A DNA stretch of 64,000 bases from Desmodus rotundus (GCF_022682495.2 NC_071393.1:118932239-118996238); one strand, 5' to 3'; shown: positions 33,989 to 45,855, counted from the stretch's first letter. The notes: generated from the sequence alone by a model not told the origin. Numbers and translations are program-made.

Positions 33989-36900
33989 TTTACCATAGGC
34001 CAGTGAAAACATACTGTCTGTCCACTAACTTTACACCCGTTGATCCACACGATGAAGCACGGTGAGGGCTGAGAGAGGGCTGAAGAAAAGTGTTGAGTAA
34101 TCTGGAGTGGGAGAGATTTGTGAACTGGTGGAAACACTCCAGAACAGCCATGGGACATGTAAAAGTAGAAAGAAAAAGAGGATATTTGTCAGTGATACAT
34201 TTTGTTCTGTGTTTGGGGGACCTTTTTTGTTTTCCAAAACTTTGCAGAAAGAAATTAACCAATGTATCTCTTTAACTGTGATAATGTAACAAGACTGAGC
34301 CATGTAGGATGTAGCTTTTTAAGGGTCACAAGTCCATGTTAGAAAGTCTTGTGGTCATAATTAATTCTTGAAAGAGACTGAAATATTTATAAATAGATAG
34401 GAGATTCAAGGAAAAAATGACCAAATGTGCATATGCTAACAATAGTGGAGATTGCTTGCCTAGCAGACCCTTTTCCTATTGCTATCCATTTCCTATTGGC
34501 ACATAATCTTGGTTATTGGTCCCTTCTGCTAGTAAGGAGAAACTCGGTTCTGAGTAGGCCCCATTCCCCCGCCTCTTTTCAAATTTGTACCTAGAATTCT
34601 ACAACAGATAACAGTGCTCAGGACACATGTAGAAATATTGTCTCCTGGGGCCCATGAGGCTGGATGGAGGGATTTGATGGGGTGCTTCAAGGTCTGGATG
34701 ACCTCTGTGACCTCAGAGAACACTGCAGAAGGGGGTTGGGGGAACCCTACCTCCATCTGCTTGTCATGGTCACCTTGGTGTTCATGTGCCATTTAAGCCA
34801 CTGATTGCTGCTTCTGGGCAGAGGGTAAATGAGCTCAGGTGCATGGAATTGGAAGGTAATGAGAATGATTAATCAAATTCCTTCCAGTAAAGGGTGCCAT
34901 GTGCCAGACTCTGTCCTGGATAACCCTCCTACATGTGAATCTGGGGCCAGGCTTTGCCCTCAGGTGTCTGGTAGCTGAGAGTAGACATCTGTGCTTGGAG
35001 CAAACTGAGAGTGACTGGAGGCCACTTCTGGCGTGGTGTCTTTGCTTCATCATGCTGCTGTGTCAAGGTTTGTTCACCATCTCCTCCGGCCATGCTCGTT
35101 TCGTTATGGAAAACAGGGTGAACATGAGCAGTGGGAAATGCAGTTAGCTGTTGGAGCAAGGTGGCCCCGGTGGTAAGCCTTCTGCACAGTGGAAAGCCCT
35201 TTGTAGTAACTAAAAAAGTGCCATGTGGTTTACATCAGTGTAGAGGAATAATTGGAGAACAGATCACTCTGTTGTTGTATTTATCTATTTAATTATATCT
35301 GTCTATTTATCTTTTATGTAATCTAATTTCAGATAAACAGATAGAAATGAGTTTTCCTTAGAGGACCTAGGTACAGAACTTTTAGGATTTCTTGGTAGGA
35401 TCTGTACAGCAGGTGTCATAGTATCTTTTAGGGGATGGCTTTCAATCTATAAGATTAAATAAAATGTAGAAGGAGGTATAGACTTTTTAAATCTCTTCAC
35501 TTTGAGGTCGGTAGTTTCTGAGTGCTATTTCTGACTCTGCAATGAATTAATTAGTTATTCTTTGGGGTTAATTTTCCCTACCAGTAAAATAGGTATCACA
35601 ATGTGTACCTACCAGGGGCAGATGGGGTAAAAAATGATGCTGGATGCAAATGTTAATCCTCACCTGTATCCAACTTCCCACCTAGGAAAAATGTTGTATC
35701 TTGACTTTATTGTCTTGACATCCCGGATGAGTCTACCCCAGTGGGGGTACATCTTTTCCCAACCAAGGGTAAAGATTTGTTCTATGTGATATCTATGTGG
35801 CAAAAAGCCAACTGGCTTATTAGAGGCGCTTCATGGTGCAGAGGAAAGAGAAGTGGCGAGTAGTAAGACACACAGTGTTCTAACATATTCTGTGTATCAG
35901 GAAGTGCCATCTGTCTTAAACATTGACTTATTGGTAAAGGACAGAATCACTGGGATCCTAGAGAAGCAGGTGATGAAAACAGATAGGAAGCAAGGGGGCT
36001 TTGGGGACGAGGTAGCAGGAACGACCTGGCCAGGCCACTGCCCCTGGGAATATATTTGAGAATCATTTGCTCTTGACTCAGCTTATGAAGAGGGAATCCA
36101 ATCCATTGAGCCTGTGTTAGTTGTCCATGCCCTGCCTGCTTGAGTGTGGGAAAAGGGAGATTATGTCCAATTCCACTTTCATAGCACACTCTACACACTA
36201 GGGTTTCTCCTGAGATGGGATGGGGATGGCGTACTGGGTAACCACCTCCCCCAAATGACAAATACCCACTGTGCTCTGATATTTTAATTAGCTGTGTGAC
36301 TATGGAAAGTCTTTTCATATTCCTGACCCTCAGCTTATTCATCTCTAACAGGAGAGGTCTGGACCATACCAGCAATTTTCAACTTAATTTTCTTTAACAG
36401 CTGATCAGTTTTATCAAATGAAATCTTATTTTGATACCCAAGATGTAGAACAGGTAAAAGCCGACTGGCTCCGGTTGGGGAATGGGTAAGGATGGATGGA
36501 GAGAATTTTGTTCAGTCCCCTCATTTCCAATCCTCTATCCTACCATCCCGCCCCGTCCCCCCAAGCCTTGAAAGCTCCTGGGGTACCTTGAAGATCCTTC
36601 ACAGTTCCACAGAACACAGTTGGAAAACTTCTGGATTCTGCAATTGCTCAGGTCTCTTTCAAATGTACCATTTACTGATTCAATAACTCCAGGATTTAGA
36701 ATGCTGCTAATCCTACCTGTATTTGTTAATACCTACTCTTGGAGAGGTAGGTTAAAACTTTGGTTATCTTGATCCAGCGTTTAACAAATTAAGCAATTTG
36801 ATTAAACTTGATTTTCTTTTATTTTCAAAAAATTTGAACCAGGGTAAAACATTGTGAAAGCCCCGATGTTTATTCTGTGTACTTCTCACAGTTTATGAGC

Positions 36901-36990
36901 CAATGGTTGTCCTCTATGTGAGCTGGCCTGAGGAATCTGCTAAAGAACTGATGAGAAATTTGGACTTCCTCTCTAAAAACACTGTGCTGT
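33989..36990. other. No recognised feature
   Basis: Three kilobases without a repeat I can name confidently. A MIR-like trace near 35.50-35.62 kb ('TTTCTGACTCTGCAATGAATTAATTAG..TACCAGTAAAATAGG') is weak. Overlapping ORFs on both strands at 34.0-34.3 and 34.8-35.2 kb lack domains. Confidence 0.4.
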
Positions 36991-36995
36991 ATTTT

Positions 36996-37070
36996 CACAC
37001 ACACACACAGATAAAAAAAGAAAGAAAAAGAAAGAAAGAAAAGAAAAGAACAAAAGGAAAGGAAAGAAAG
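36996..37070. repeat. (CA)n and (AAAG)n low-complexity tract
   Basis: Eight CA units pass into A-rich AAAG/AAAAG repeats. Confidence 0.9.
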
Positions 37071-38369
37071 CAACATGCTAACAGGGGATTACTTTTAGAT
37101 ATTGGGGATAAGGGCAATTTTAATTTTTTTTACTTGTCCCTATTTTAGGAACTTTAAGCAACACAGATATATAACTTTCCTAATCATAAAAAGTTATTAA
37201 AAATGAATACATTTTCATTTAAAAGTAATTAAATTAATTTAAAAGATTATTAAGTCAGCACAAAAATTGAAATTAATAGTGCTAAAAAATGGCATTTTAT
37301 TGACTTTAAACTCAGTGAGCCAGCACAGTTATAAATGTAAAAACCCACATTTCCTTTTATCTCTTCATATGGTGAATGTGCCTTATTCCTCCAGGGACAG
37401 AAGACCATGGATTGGAAAGTATTCTGTGTATGAGGTGGCTGGTGGCCATTCTGGTTACTGCACAAGAGAGGATTCACGCTTTTGGATACTAATGTCTGGC
37501 TTGGTGCTGATGTTTAGATCAGTGGCAGATTCAACTAAGACATCTAAAAAGCAAGCTCCTTGTTTCTTGGTACCATAACCTAGACTGACTTATATGACCT
37601 AGAAGGTAGGACACTCTTAGTCCCTTTCATTTGCTATAGCCTTGGCCTAATGACACCCCAAGGAACACTTGATAAATGCTGTGAGATCCAAGGTCAAGGA
37701 TAAGCCTTCAGGACTATCTGTGACAATCATTAAAACACACCTTGACCTTTAACGCCTGTGAAAATCAAGGTGGAGAAAGAATACATAAAGAACATTTATT
37801 CTCTACATTTTATTCTTTTTCCCTCCTTTATAGGGAACTCCAAGTTAATTAAGTTTAACTTCATTAGCAAAATAAAGAGAAAAAAGTCCCATCTTCAGCA
37901 TCTGACTGTCTCCTTAAAGAGAGATGAGAAGATAATAGATGGACACAAAGATGGGGGCAAAAAGAAATGGTTACAGTAGTCAGATCTGTATTCAGTTTAA
38001 TATGTTTGATTTACAGAGTTAATTGGGTGTTTTTCCTTAAAATTGTCTTTTCCCCCTCTTTCATTGTGCTGTAATTGAGAAGAAGATAGGCAAAAGTGAA
38101 AAAAAAAATCAATTTTAGGGTTGCCTTTCCAAGGTTGTTCCATGGTCTCAGTGGTCAGTGCTTCAAACCCAGCACCATGTAGTCATGCACAACTGGCTTC
38201 ATTGTGGCCCCGTGGTGGAGGTTCTTTGGGGCTGCAGGCAGAAGGAAGCATAGGAAGGTGGGAGGGGGTACCCCAGAGCACCTCACCCAGGGAACTAGAA
38301 TTCATATTATGATTTTCTATGGGTCTTCCTTTAATGTCAGATCCCACGTTTCTGCCTAGCATGACAATG
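37071..38369. other. No recognised feature
   Basis: AT-rich at 37.1-37.3 kb, otherwise unassigned single-copy-looking DNA. Confidence 0.4.
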
Positions 38370-38560
38370 CCTTATATTTGTTTCAGAACACATTTGTGCT
38401 TGTCTTATGTAATCTCACCTACAAGGTAGAAATGGCTATTCTCACTTTATGCATGAACACACTATAGGCTAGAATATATAAGTGACCAATATCACAAAAC
38501 TAATGTGTGGCTGAGCCACAACTGGAATCCTGGACTTTGGACTCCAAAGACAGTGCAGTG
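38370..38560 (-). repeat. MIR, decayed
   Basis: 'CTTGTCTTATGTAATCTCACCTACAAGGTAGAAATGG', 'AAACTAATGTGTGGCTGAGCCACAACTGGAATCC' in reverse MIR order. Confidence 0.55.
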
Positions 38561-39600
38561 TTTGCCTCACTCCTTAGCCATGATAAATAGATTATACCTT
38601 ATCTCCTTTTGGGAGTTCTCCGCCATGCTTGCCCCAGATCTCAGTACTAGTTGAAGTGCTTTATGTATAATAAATGCCAATAAAATTGCATTTTATTCTT
38701 TAAGTCCTTCTGACCTCAACACTAAAAGAAATAATATACTTTGTTTGGAAAAAGGTCACTTATTCTCATCAAGTAAGACATAAAAATTTGTTTAAATCCA
38801 TTGGGGTTAGCTTCATGAATTCCTTGTGAAGTTATGCTGAAGGTGGAGGGTGTGGGACAGAAGATGATCTTGACTTTCTAATAGGAAAAACATTCAGCTA
38901 GAAGACCTCCCATGATCTTGAAGTCACCTTAAGTAAGTGATTTGGCCTCTTGGAATTTTTTCTCTCCATAAAGGGCTTGGTAATACTTGCCCTTCATTAC
39001 TCATAGGATTGTTGGGAGTATATCAAGTTGTGAATAATTGAGTACAGAGCCTTGGTTGCATGTACAGTGACTGGAGCTCCTGGCAGAGATACGGCTGAAG
39101 TGGTTTCTCTTCTGGGAATGAAGAGATTCAGTTTATGAATGAAGAGTTCCTTGGGCAATTCTTTGACAGACTAGACTCTCTTTGCCATCTTCCATCCACA
39201 TTTCTCCCCATTCTCCCCACTCTCAGAGCTCCTCGGACTCACTTTTGGCTCTCCAACAGGGATGGGGAGAGTGCCAGAGAGCAGCCTGCTCTCCTCTGGT
39301 GTTAATGTTCATAATATAGTCTTATGTATTTTGTTGCTGATATAAATTATTGGGCCTGTAGAGTAAAAGCCATCAACATATGGATGTTAGTGCCAGAGTT
39401 GCCTTCTTAAGGTCAGTTGATAGTTATGTGATTTGGGTGAAGGTTTCCAGGGTGTTTCTACTTGATGTTTGCAACATACCTCCTCAACAAAGTATAATTG
39501 GCTCTCAAAGATAACTTTAGTATTTTTCAAAGAAAATGCCACTGATCTCTGATGAGTACCTAATACTAGGGGGCACATCTCCCAAAATAGAATTTATTTT
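38561..39600. other. Mostly unassigned; weak MIR trace at 38.93-39.07 kb
   Basis: 'TTGGCCTCTTGGAATTTTTTCTCTCC..CATAGGATTGTTGGGAGTATATC' recalls a sense MIR tail. Nothing else is identified. Confidence 0.4.
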
Positions 39601-39619
39601 GTAAAAAAAAAAATGTATT

Positions 39620-40145
39620 TATTCTTACATGTTTAAACTTTGGTCATCCTCAAGTACTCGCCATTGGATGCAATACACCTTTCAAGATGTTTTTTCCACT
39701 GCTCAAAAACAGTTTCTGAACTTATTGATTTTGATACCTTGTAGTGCTTCTGCCATTTTTTTGGTTTCACCTCTTCCACATCACAAAACATTTCCCTTTG
39801 AGGACTTTTTTTCATCTAGGAAAACAAACAAACAAACAAAAGTCACTGGGAGAGAAATTGGGTGGATGGGGAGGGCATAGATGTTGTGCTGTTTTGGGCC
39901 AAAAACCGCTGAATGTTCAGTGTGGTGTAGGCAGGTGCGCTCATAAATCACCCATTGTGAAGTGGGCAAATGCATTGAGTCTTCAGAAAAATTTACTGAA
40001 GCTGAATGCAGCCTCTCACAACAATGCCAGCTGGTACACTGATCCAGATGGTTTCCTAGAACACTCACCTATCAGGGGAAAACTGTACTACAAGGGGCCA
40101 ACCCTCCAGAGGATAATTCCATTTTGGGGGGAATCCCCCTTGTAT
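39620..40145 (-). pseudogene. Mariner-type transposase fossil (3' half)
   Basis: Minus-strand frames resemble the C-terminal half of a mariner transposase, a cut-and-paste DDD enzyme. One frame reads GDLSAPAYTTLNIQRFLAQN, with the second catalytic Asp in the GDLSAP part and the APxxT context. A parallel frame gives ALPIHPISLPVTFVCLFVFL, which matches the proline-rich stretch before the third catalytic position. The C-terminus is DVEEVKPKKW..FEQWKKHLERCIASNGEY (39633-39815), the usual end of the family. Several frameshifts separate these pieces. An AAAC-repeat interrupts near 39.82-39.84 kb. The 5' half was not found. The element is inactive. Confidence 0.75.
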
Positions 40146-40204
40146 GTGTCAGCCCAGGAACAGATACTCTCACGTAGGACCTCATTAGGGATTTAACCAA
40201 ATGT

Positions 40205-40350
40205 GGTTAATGTTATGATTATTATTTTACAGGTGAAGGAACTGGAGCTCTGATTAAAAAATGTGCTTGACATCACTTACCTAGAAAGGGTTTGAGCCAA
40301 AATCTGCACTTCGGGTTTCTGACTCCAGGTGCAGGGCTCTTTTCACTACA
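40205..40350 (-). repeat. MIR fragment
   Basis: 'TATTTTACAGGTGAAGGAACTGGAGCTCTG', then 'GACATCACTTACCTAGAAAGGG', in reverse MIR order. Confidence 0.55.
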
Positions 40351-40582
40351 TGTAGGCTTATGGGGTATACACTAGTCATAATGAAATGAACTGTTATGAA
40401 TCATTGCATTCATCACAGGTGAGAAATCAATTTATCACCAGCATCATACCGATGATCCTAAAATTTGGAGGGAAAGAGGTACAGTTCTGATGAGAGAATA
40501 GTAAATACTGTCTATTAAAAATCACTTTAATAAATATAACATTTATTTTTCTTATTGTAAAAAGTAATTTGTGTTCATATAG

Positions 40583-40690
40583 GACAGAGTTGCCACACTG
40601 AGACCTGTGAGCAAAATCTGGCCTGCTGTTTGTTTTTATAAATAAAGTTTTATTGGAACACAGCAATGCCCATTCGTTTTCATCTTGTTT
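40583..40690 (+). mobile_element. hAT-type repeat, copy 1 (5' part)
   Basis: 'CACTGAGACCTGTGAGCAAAATCTGGCCTGCTGTTTGTTTTTATAAATAAAGTTTTATTGGAACACAGCAATGCCCATTCG' is the 5' part of a common placental hAT-derived repeat. The 3' part is missing. A second copy lies at 41376. Confidence 0.75.
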
Positions 40691-40699
40691 CTGGCTGAT

Positions 40700-41375
40700 A
40701 TTTTTCTTGTTTTGATTTCTTCAATTGCTTTCTCTGTGTTCAGAAAAACTTCCCTCATTCAGAGAGGAGATAAATATTCTTTTGCATTTCTTGTTTTTTT
40801 ATGCTAACTTTTTAATCTCATACATTTATTTTTGGTATAGAGTACTACACTGAATTACTTCTTTCCATTTTTCAAATTGCCCTCTCCCAACACAGTTTAT
40901 TAAGTAATTTATCTAGTCTCTTACTGATTTGTGGATTCCTGTATAACATATATTTTTAAAAAAATTTATTTATTTATTTTTAGAGAGAGTGGAAGGGAGG
41001 GAGAAAGAGAGGGAGAGAAATATCAATGTGTGGTTGCCTCTCACATGCCCACAACTGGGGACCTGGCCTGCAACCCAGGCCTGTGCCCTGACTGGAAATC
41101 AAACCAGCAATGCTTTGGTTCACAGGCCAGCACTCAATCCACTGAATCATACCAGCCATGGCTATAACATACATTTTTGTATATACTGGGCTCTCTACTC
41201 TGCTAGTTATATTTCACTGATGCTTGTACCAGTTTTATACTCTTTTAGTTGTTATGGCTTTATAGTACAGGATAATACCTGGTAGGGTAAAGCCCTCCTT
41301 TATTCTTTATTTTTATGTATACTATTTTAAAAATGTAAGTGCTTATTGGGATTTACCAGTAAGTCAACATCTACA
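40700..41375 (-). mobile_element. Old L1 fragment, minus strand, split by a SINE
   Basis: The plus strand shows 'CAACACAGTTTATTAAGTAATTTATC' and 'TTTTAGTTGTTATGGCTTTATAGTACAGGATAATACCTGGTAGGG', the typical reversed L1 ORF2-region order. A VES SINE splits it. Confidence 0.7.
40958..41162 (-). mobile_element. VES-type bat SINE, minus strand
   Basis: The minus-strand head starts at about 41162 (CCATGGCTGGTATGATTCAG), with a GGTTTGATTTCC-like B box, GA-rich body and A/T-rich tail. Flanks TATAACATATATTTTT (40942-40957) and TATAACATACATTTTT (41163-41178) form a 16-bp target duplication with one difference. Confidence 0.93.
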
Positions 41376-41590
41376 GCAGGGGTTGTTACACTATGGCCAT
41401 AATCCTATTGTGGCTCACCAGTTGCTTTTGTGATTGAAGTTTTATTGGAACACAACCACACGCATTTGTGTACATGTTGTCCAGTGTGTTCTTTGCACTA
41501 TAATGACAGAGTTGAGTAGTTTTGACAGAGACTTTATGAACCTGACATATTTACTGTCTGGTTCTTTATAGAAAATTTCCCGATCTCTCT
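41376..41590 (+). mobile_element. hAT-type repeat, copy 2, near full length
   Basis: Starts CAGCAGGGGTTGTTACACTATGG, has 'TTGAAGTTTTATTGGAACACAACCACACGCATTTGTG' and 'ACAGAGTTGAGTAGTTTTGACAGAGACTTTATG', and ends near 'TTTATAGAAAATTTCCCGATCTC'. It is the same family as the copy at 40583 and in the same orientation. Confidence 0.75.
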
Positions 41591-42655
41591 TCTAGAAGAT
41601 TTGAGATAGAAATTTAAGGAGACAGGAAACCAACACCACAAGGTCCAGACCTTCATTTTCAGGACATGCCCGGATCCCAAGTGGGACTTTGGCCATTGGC
41701 TCCAAGTTATGGCATCTCTGCCTTCCCTCCCTCAGTTAGGAAGACGGGAAGGCAGAGCTAACCCTCTCTTATCTGCAGTTGGTCTTCACCTTCCCAATAG
41801 CTTTTTCACTGTATGGACTGCAGGCATTTTTTCCCAGTCTGATTTTTCTCTACAACCCTAGACACTTCTTTTTGGAGGTGTTATTATCCACTGCCATGTG
41901 AACTGATTGCTTGAAAGATCCTTCCATAGCCAGTGAAGTATTTTAGATAATCCACTGCTTTGATGATCTCATCATTGTTCCTCTCCATTTGCCCAGGTTT
42001 GTAGAAGTTGCCTGTCTGTCCGGATTAGCTGAGGGCTCAAGACAGGGGAGTCTAAGGGCTTTGATGGGAGGAGCGAGCTCAGGAAAGATAACAAAGGTCA
42101 CTCATAGGTTAACTCTTCAAGTATGTGGATGTATCTAGAAGATCTTGCATGACCCTTCCCTGGGCAGGTGTGGCTGTGTGCTTATGGAGTGTTTGAGGAA
42201 TCCTAAAGCAGGACTTTCTGTGTATTTTCAAAAATCGAATAGTGATATCACCACAAAGATAGACCATACAGCACAGAAAATACAGAAGCTTAAGTTTGGT
42301 TGATTTTTTTTTTTTTACAACAGTTTTGAAACTCTGGCTTGTCTCATTGGGAAGTGCTAGCCTTCTCCCTTTGTAGTCTGGGGTGGGCTCTTACATGTTC
42401 AGGAGCGTGCTATGAAGGATTATTGTAACTGGTCCGAGTTCCATGAAAGGCTGACAGGAAGGCCTAAAAATTTGTGTGTGCAAGTGCACACACACACAGA
42501 AGAAGAGAGAGAAAGTAGGAAAAAAGTTTTTGAAAGGTCACATGTATTTTCTAGAGAAAGTACTCATCTCCATTAGTGAATTGCCACAAGAAGACCTTGA
42601 TTCTAGAGAAGTCCAATAAACATGTTTAGTGTCCAGTACCTCTTTGAAAGTTGAC
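41591..42655. other. No recognised feature
   Basis: Single-copy-looking DNA. A short TG/CA hairpin lies at 42473-42494 (see findings). Confidence 0.4.
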
Positions 42656-42659
42656 TGTG

Positions 42660-42770
42660 GGTGAGAGTGGTGGGCTGGGTGGAGGAGGCCAAAGGGAGAA
42701 AAACAGAAATTGGACTACTGTAATAGAATAGACAATAAAAAAGAAAAAGAAAAAGGAAAAAAAAGAAAGT
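42660..42770 (+). mobile_element. Short 5'-truncated L1 3' end
   Basis: 'GGTGGGCTGGGTGGAGGAGGCCAAAGGGAG', 'GACTACTGTAATAGAATAGACAATAAAAAAG' then an A-rich AAAAAG tail. The closely related insertion at 55832 shows the same end. Confidence 0.65.
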
Positions 42771-43483
42771 TGCATGGGTATATATTGGGTACTATCTTCT
42801 TTAGACTAAAACTGAATCACATAGGATAAAAGAATAATATTTTGCTAAGGACGGTACCAGAGACTTTGAACAAAAGAAGGGGTGGTGACTTATTTGGGGG
42901 AAGAATGAGGCTAAATATTAAAGCAATTTTATTCACTAAAAGAATAAGAGTAAATCCTGGTGAATTGTAAAGTGGGTAAAGCAAGGAAGATTCAAGTAGC
43001 CTTATCTTTGAGAATCTGAGGATCAGAGAAGAGTTTAAAGACAGAACGTTCTGCTTCTCTGAGCCCTAGATTGTTCACTAATCTACCGGAATAGAGAAGA
43101 CACTTCTTCAGTGACTGTGCTTTGTAAATAGGAGAAAGGCTCATTTTACATACAGAGAGTTCCAGGAAAATGACCTAGGCAGTGAAATAATCAAAGAACA
43201 TATGTAAACCTTTCTCTCATACTTTAAAATTAAACTTTTAATATTGAGATAATTGCATACTCACATGCGGTTGTAAGAAGTTATACAGAGGAATCTTGGG
43301 TGCCCTTGACATAGTTCCCCCCTATGATAACATCTTGTAAAACTATTGTACAGCAGCACAACCAGGATGTTGACATTGATACAGTGAAGATACAGAATGT
43401 TTCCATCATCACAAGAATCTTTCCAGTTGCCCTTTCATAGCCAGGCCCACTTGCTTCACACCTCACCCCCTCATTAAACCTTG

Positions 43484-43530
43484 GCAACTAATTGCTAATG
43501 GAGAACTAATCTGTTCTGCAATGGAGAACT
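43484..43530. repeat. Short tandem duplication in L1 3' UTR
   Basis: AATGGAGAACTAATCTGTTC occurs twice, about 23 bp apart. Confidence 0.85.
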
Positions 43531-44400
43531 AATCTGTTCCCCATTTGTATAATTTTGGCACTTCAACAATATTGTACAAATGGAATCATGCATTATGCAA
43601 CCTTTGGTGTTAACTTTATTCACTTAGCAAAAAATATACCACAATTTACTCAATCATTCACCTGTTGAAGGATATCTGGGTTTTTCCAGATCTGGCTGTA
43701 ATAGAAAAAGTTGGTATAAATATTCATGTACAAACTTTATGTGAATGTACATTTTCATTTTGCTGAAATAATACTCAATAGTGCAATTTCTGGGTAGTTT
43801 GCACATTTAGGTTTTTATGACCAGACAAACAGTTGCTGTGCGGTTTTACACCCTGACTAGCAATGTATGGATGACCCACTTTCTCGACTGGCTGACCAGG
43901 AGAGTGTTGTCTGTATTTTCTATTTCAGCCATGCCAACTAGTGACATCTCATTGTGGTTTTGATTTGATTAGTGATTCCCTAATCACTAATGACGTTGGA
44001 CATTTTTTCATCCACTTGGTTGCCATCTGTTTATTCTCTTCAATGAAATGCCTCTTCAGACCTTTTGCCCATTTTCCAAGTGGATTTTTTTTCTGTTGAA
44101 TTTTGAGGCTTCTTTTCGTATTTATGATTCTAGTCTTTTGTTAGGTTCATAATTTACAAATAGTTTTTCCCACTCCGTAGATTGTCTTTTTAGCCTTTCT
44201 ACATGGTCTTTTGTGGGACAAGAGTTTATAATTTTGATGAAGACTGATTTATCATGTTTCCCTTTTAGGCATTGCATTTTTGCTCTCAAGTCTATGAGCT
44301 CTTTGCCTCACCTTATATACTGAAGATTTTCTCTTAGGATTTTTTTCCTAAAAATTTTATACTCTTGCATTTTAAAGTAGTTCCATCTTATCTGTGCTTT

Positions 44401-44437
44401 TAAAAAAATTATTGATGTTCAAGTAGGGTTGTCTCCT
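44401..44437 (-). mobile_element. L1 3' tail fragment
   Basis: 'TTATTGATGTTCAAGTAGGGTTGTCTCC' matches the terminal part of the reverse L1 3' end seen at 33.51-33.55 kb ('CTGTTCAAGTACGGTTATCTCC'). It ends directly at the 5S-derived fragment. Confidence 0.75.
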
Positions 44438-44480
44438 TCTACGGCCATACCACCTGAGCATGCCCGATCTCGTCTGATCT
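44438..44480 (+). pseudogene. 5S rRNA-derived fragment (first about 43 nt)
   Basis: TCTACGGCCATACCACCTGA, then GCATGCCCGATCTCGTCTGA, then TCT. This matches the 5' third of vertebrate 5S rRNA with one missing C and a few substitutions. The internal promoter (A box, IE, C box) lies further 3' in 5S and is absent, so it is not a gene. It sits between an L1 tail and a Tigger element. Confidence 0.88.
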
Positions 44481-45178
44481 GTGGTTTGCTTTCTGTGGCT
44501 TCAGTTACCTGGGGTCGACCACAGCCCAAAAATATTAAGTGGAAAATTCTAGAAATGAACAATTCATAAATTTTCAATTGCGTGTCATTCTGAGTAGCAC
44601 GGTGAAATCTTGTGCCGTCTTGCTTTGTCCTACCCAGGACATGAATCGTCCCGTTGTCCAGCATCTCCACGCTTTGTGTGCTCCCCACCCATTAGTCACT
44701 TAGTGGCCATTCGGTTGTCAGATCCACTGTCTCAGCATTTCAGTGCTTGGATTCAGGTAACCCTAATTTTACTTAATAATGGCCCCAAAGCTCAAAAGTG
44801 GTGATCTGGTAATTCAGGTATGGCAAAGAGGAGCCATAAAGTGCCTCTTTGAAGTGAAAAACTAAAAGTTCTCAACTTAATGAAGAAAGTAAAAGTCATG
44901 CTGAGGTCGCTAAGGTCTATAGGAAGAATGAATCTTCTGTCTGTGAATTTGTGAAGAAGGAAAAAGAAATCCATGCTAGTTTTGCTGTCACACCTTAAAC
45001 TACAAAAGTTAGAGCCATAGTGTATGATAAGTGCTTAGGGTGGACAAGGCATTGAATCTGTGGCTAGAAGACATGAACTGAAAACATACACATAGGGCTC
45101 CGTACTGTTTGCAGTTTGAGAATCTGCTGGAGGGTCTTGAAATGTATCCCCCATGGATAAGGGGGAGGGGCTACTCTA
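44481..45178 (+). mobile_element. Tigger-type (pogo superfamily) DNA transposon remnant
   Basis: The 5' part reads 'GTGGCTTCAGTTACCTGGGGTCGACCACAGCCCAAAAATATTAAGTGG'. The right end reads 'GAAATGTATCCCCCATGGATAAGGGGGAGGGGCTACT'. These are characteristic Tigger terminal regions. A decayed transposase N-terminus starts at 44782 (MAPKLKSGD) and reads on through frameshifts to a segment like SFAVTP. The first 15-20 bases of the left terminal repeat are missing where the 5S fragment abuts. Confidence 0.85.
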
Positions 45179-45684
45179 CTTTAAGTCTGTGATCCATTTT
45201 GAGATAATTTTTGTGTAAAATATGAGACTTAAGTTGAGGTTCAGTTTTTGCCTGAACATATGGATGTACAATTGTTCCAGCAACATTTGTTGAAAAGACT
45301 ATTTTTCCTTCATTGAATTGCTTTTGCACCCTTGTCAAAAAACATGAGCATATTTGTGTAGGTCTACTTATGGGTTGTCTATTCCGTTTCATTGGTCTGT
45401 ATGGAACGGAATAGGCAACCACCAGTACCCTAAAATCTTAATTACTGTAGTTATACAAGTTTTAAAATCGGATAGACTGATTTCTCCTTCTTCATTCTTC
45501 TTTTTCAATATTGTTTTAGCTATCCTAGATCCTTTGCCTTTCCATATAAATTTAAAAATAATCTTGACTATATCTACAAAAAATCTTGCTGATGATAGAA
45601 TTCATGTTAAACCTACATTTTAATTTGGGGGAATTGAAACATTTACTATGTTAAGTTTTCCAATCCATAAACATAGTAAATCTC

Positions 45685-45831
45685 ACAGGAACTACTATAA
45701 AGGATACATGGACAAAATCAAGGGGGAGCGTGGAGGTGGGGGAGGGAGGGGGGTTTGGATGGGGTGAGGTGGAGGCATGGGGAGAAAAGGCACACAACTG
45801 TAATTGAATAACAATAAAAAATTTTTTTAAA
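45685..45831 (+). mobile_element. 5'-truncated bat L1 3' end with 16-bp target duplication
   Basis: Starts ACAGGAACTACTATAAAGGA, has the G-rich 3' UTR block, 'CACACAACTGTAATTGAATAACAATAAAAAA' and an A/T tail. AAACATAGTAAATCTC flanks it at 45669-45684 and 45832-45847, both perfect. Confidence 0.95.
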
Positions 45832-45855
45832 AAACATAGTAAATCTCTTAATTTA

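Noticed and set aside
44438..44480. Functional 5S rRNA gene
   Set aside because: Only the first third is present and the internal promoter is missing.
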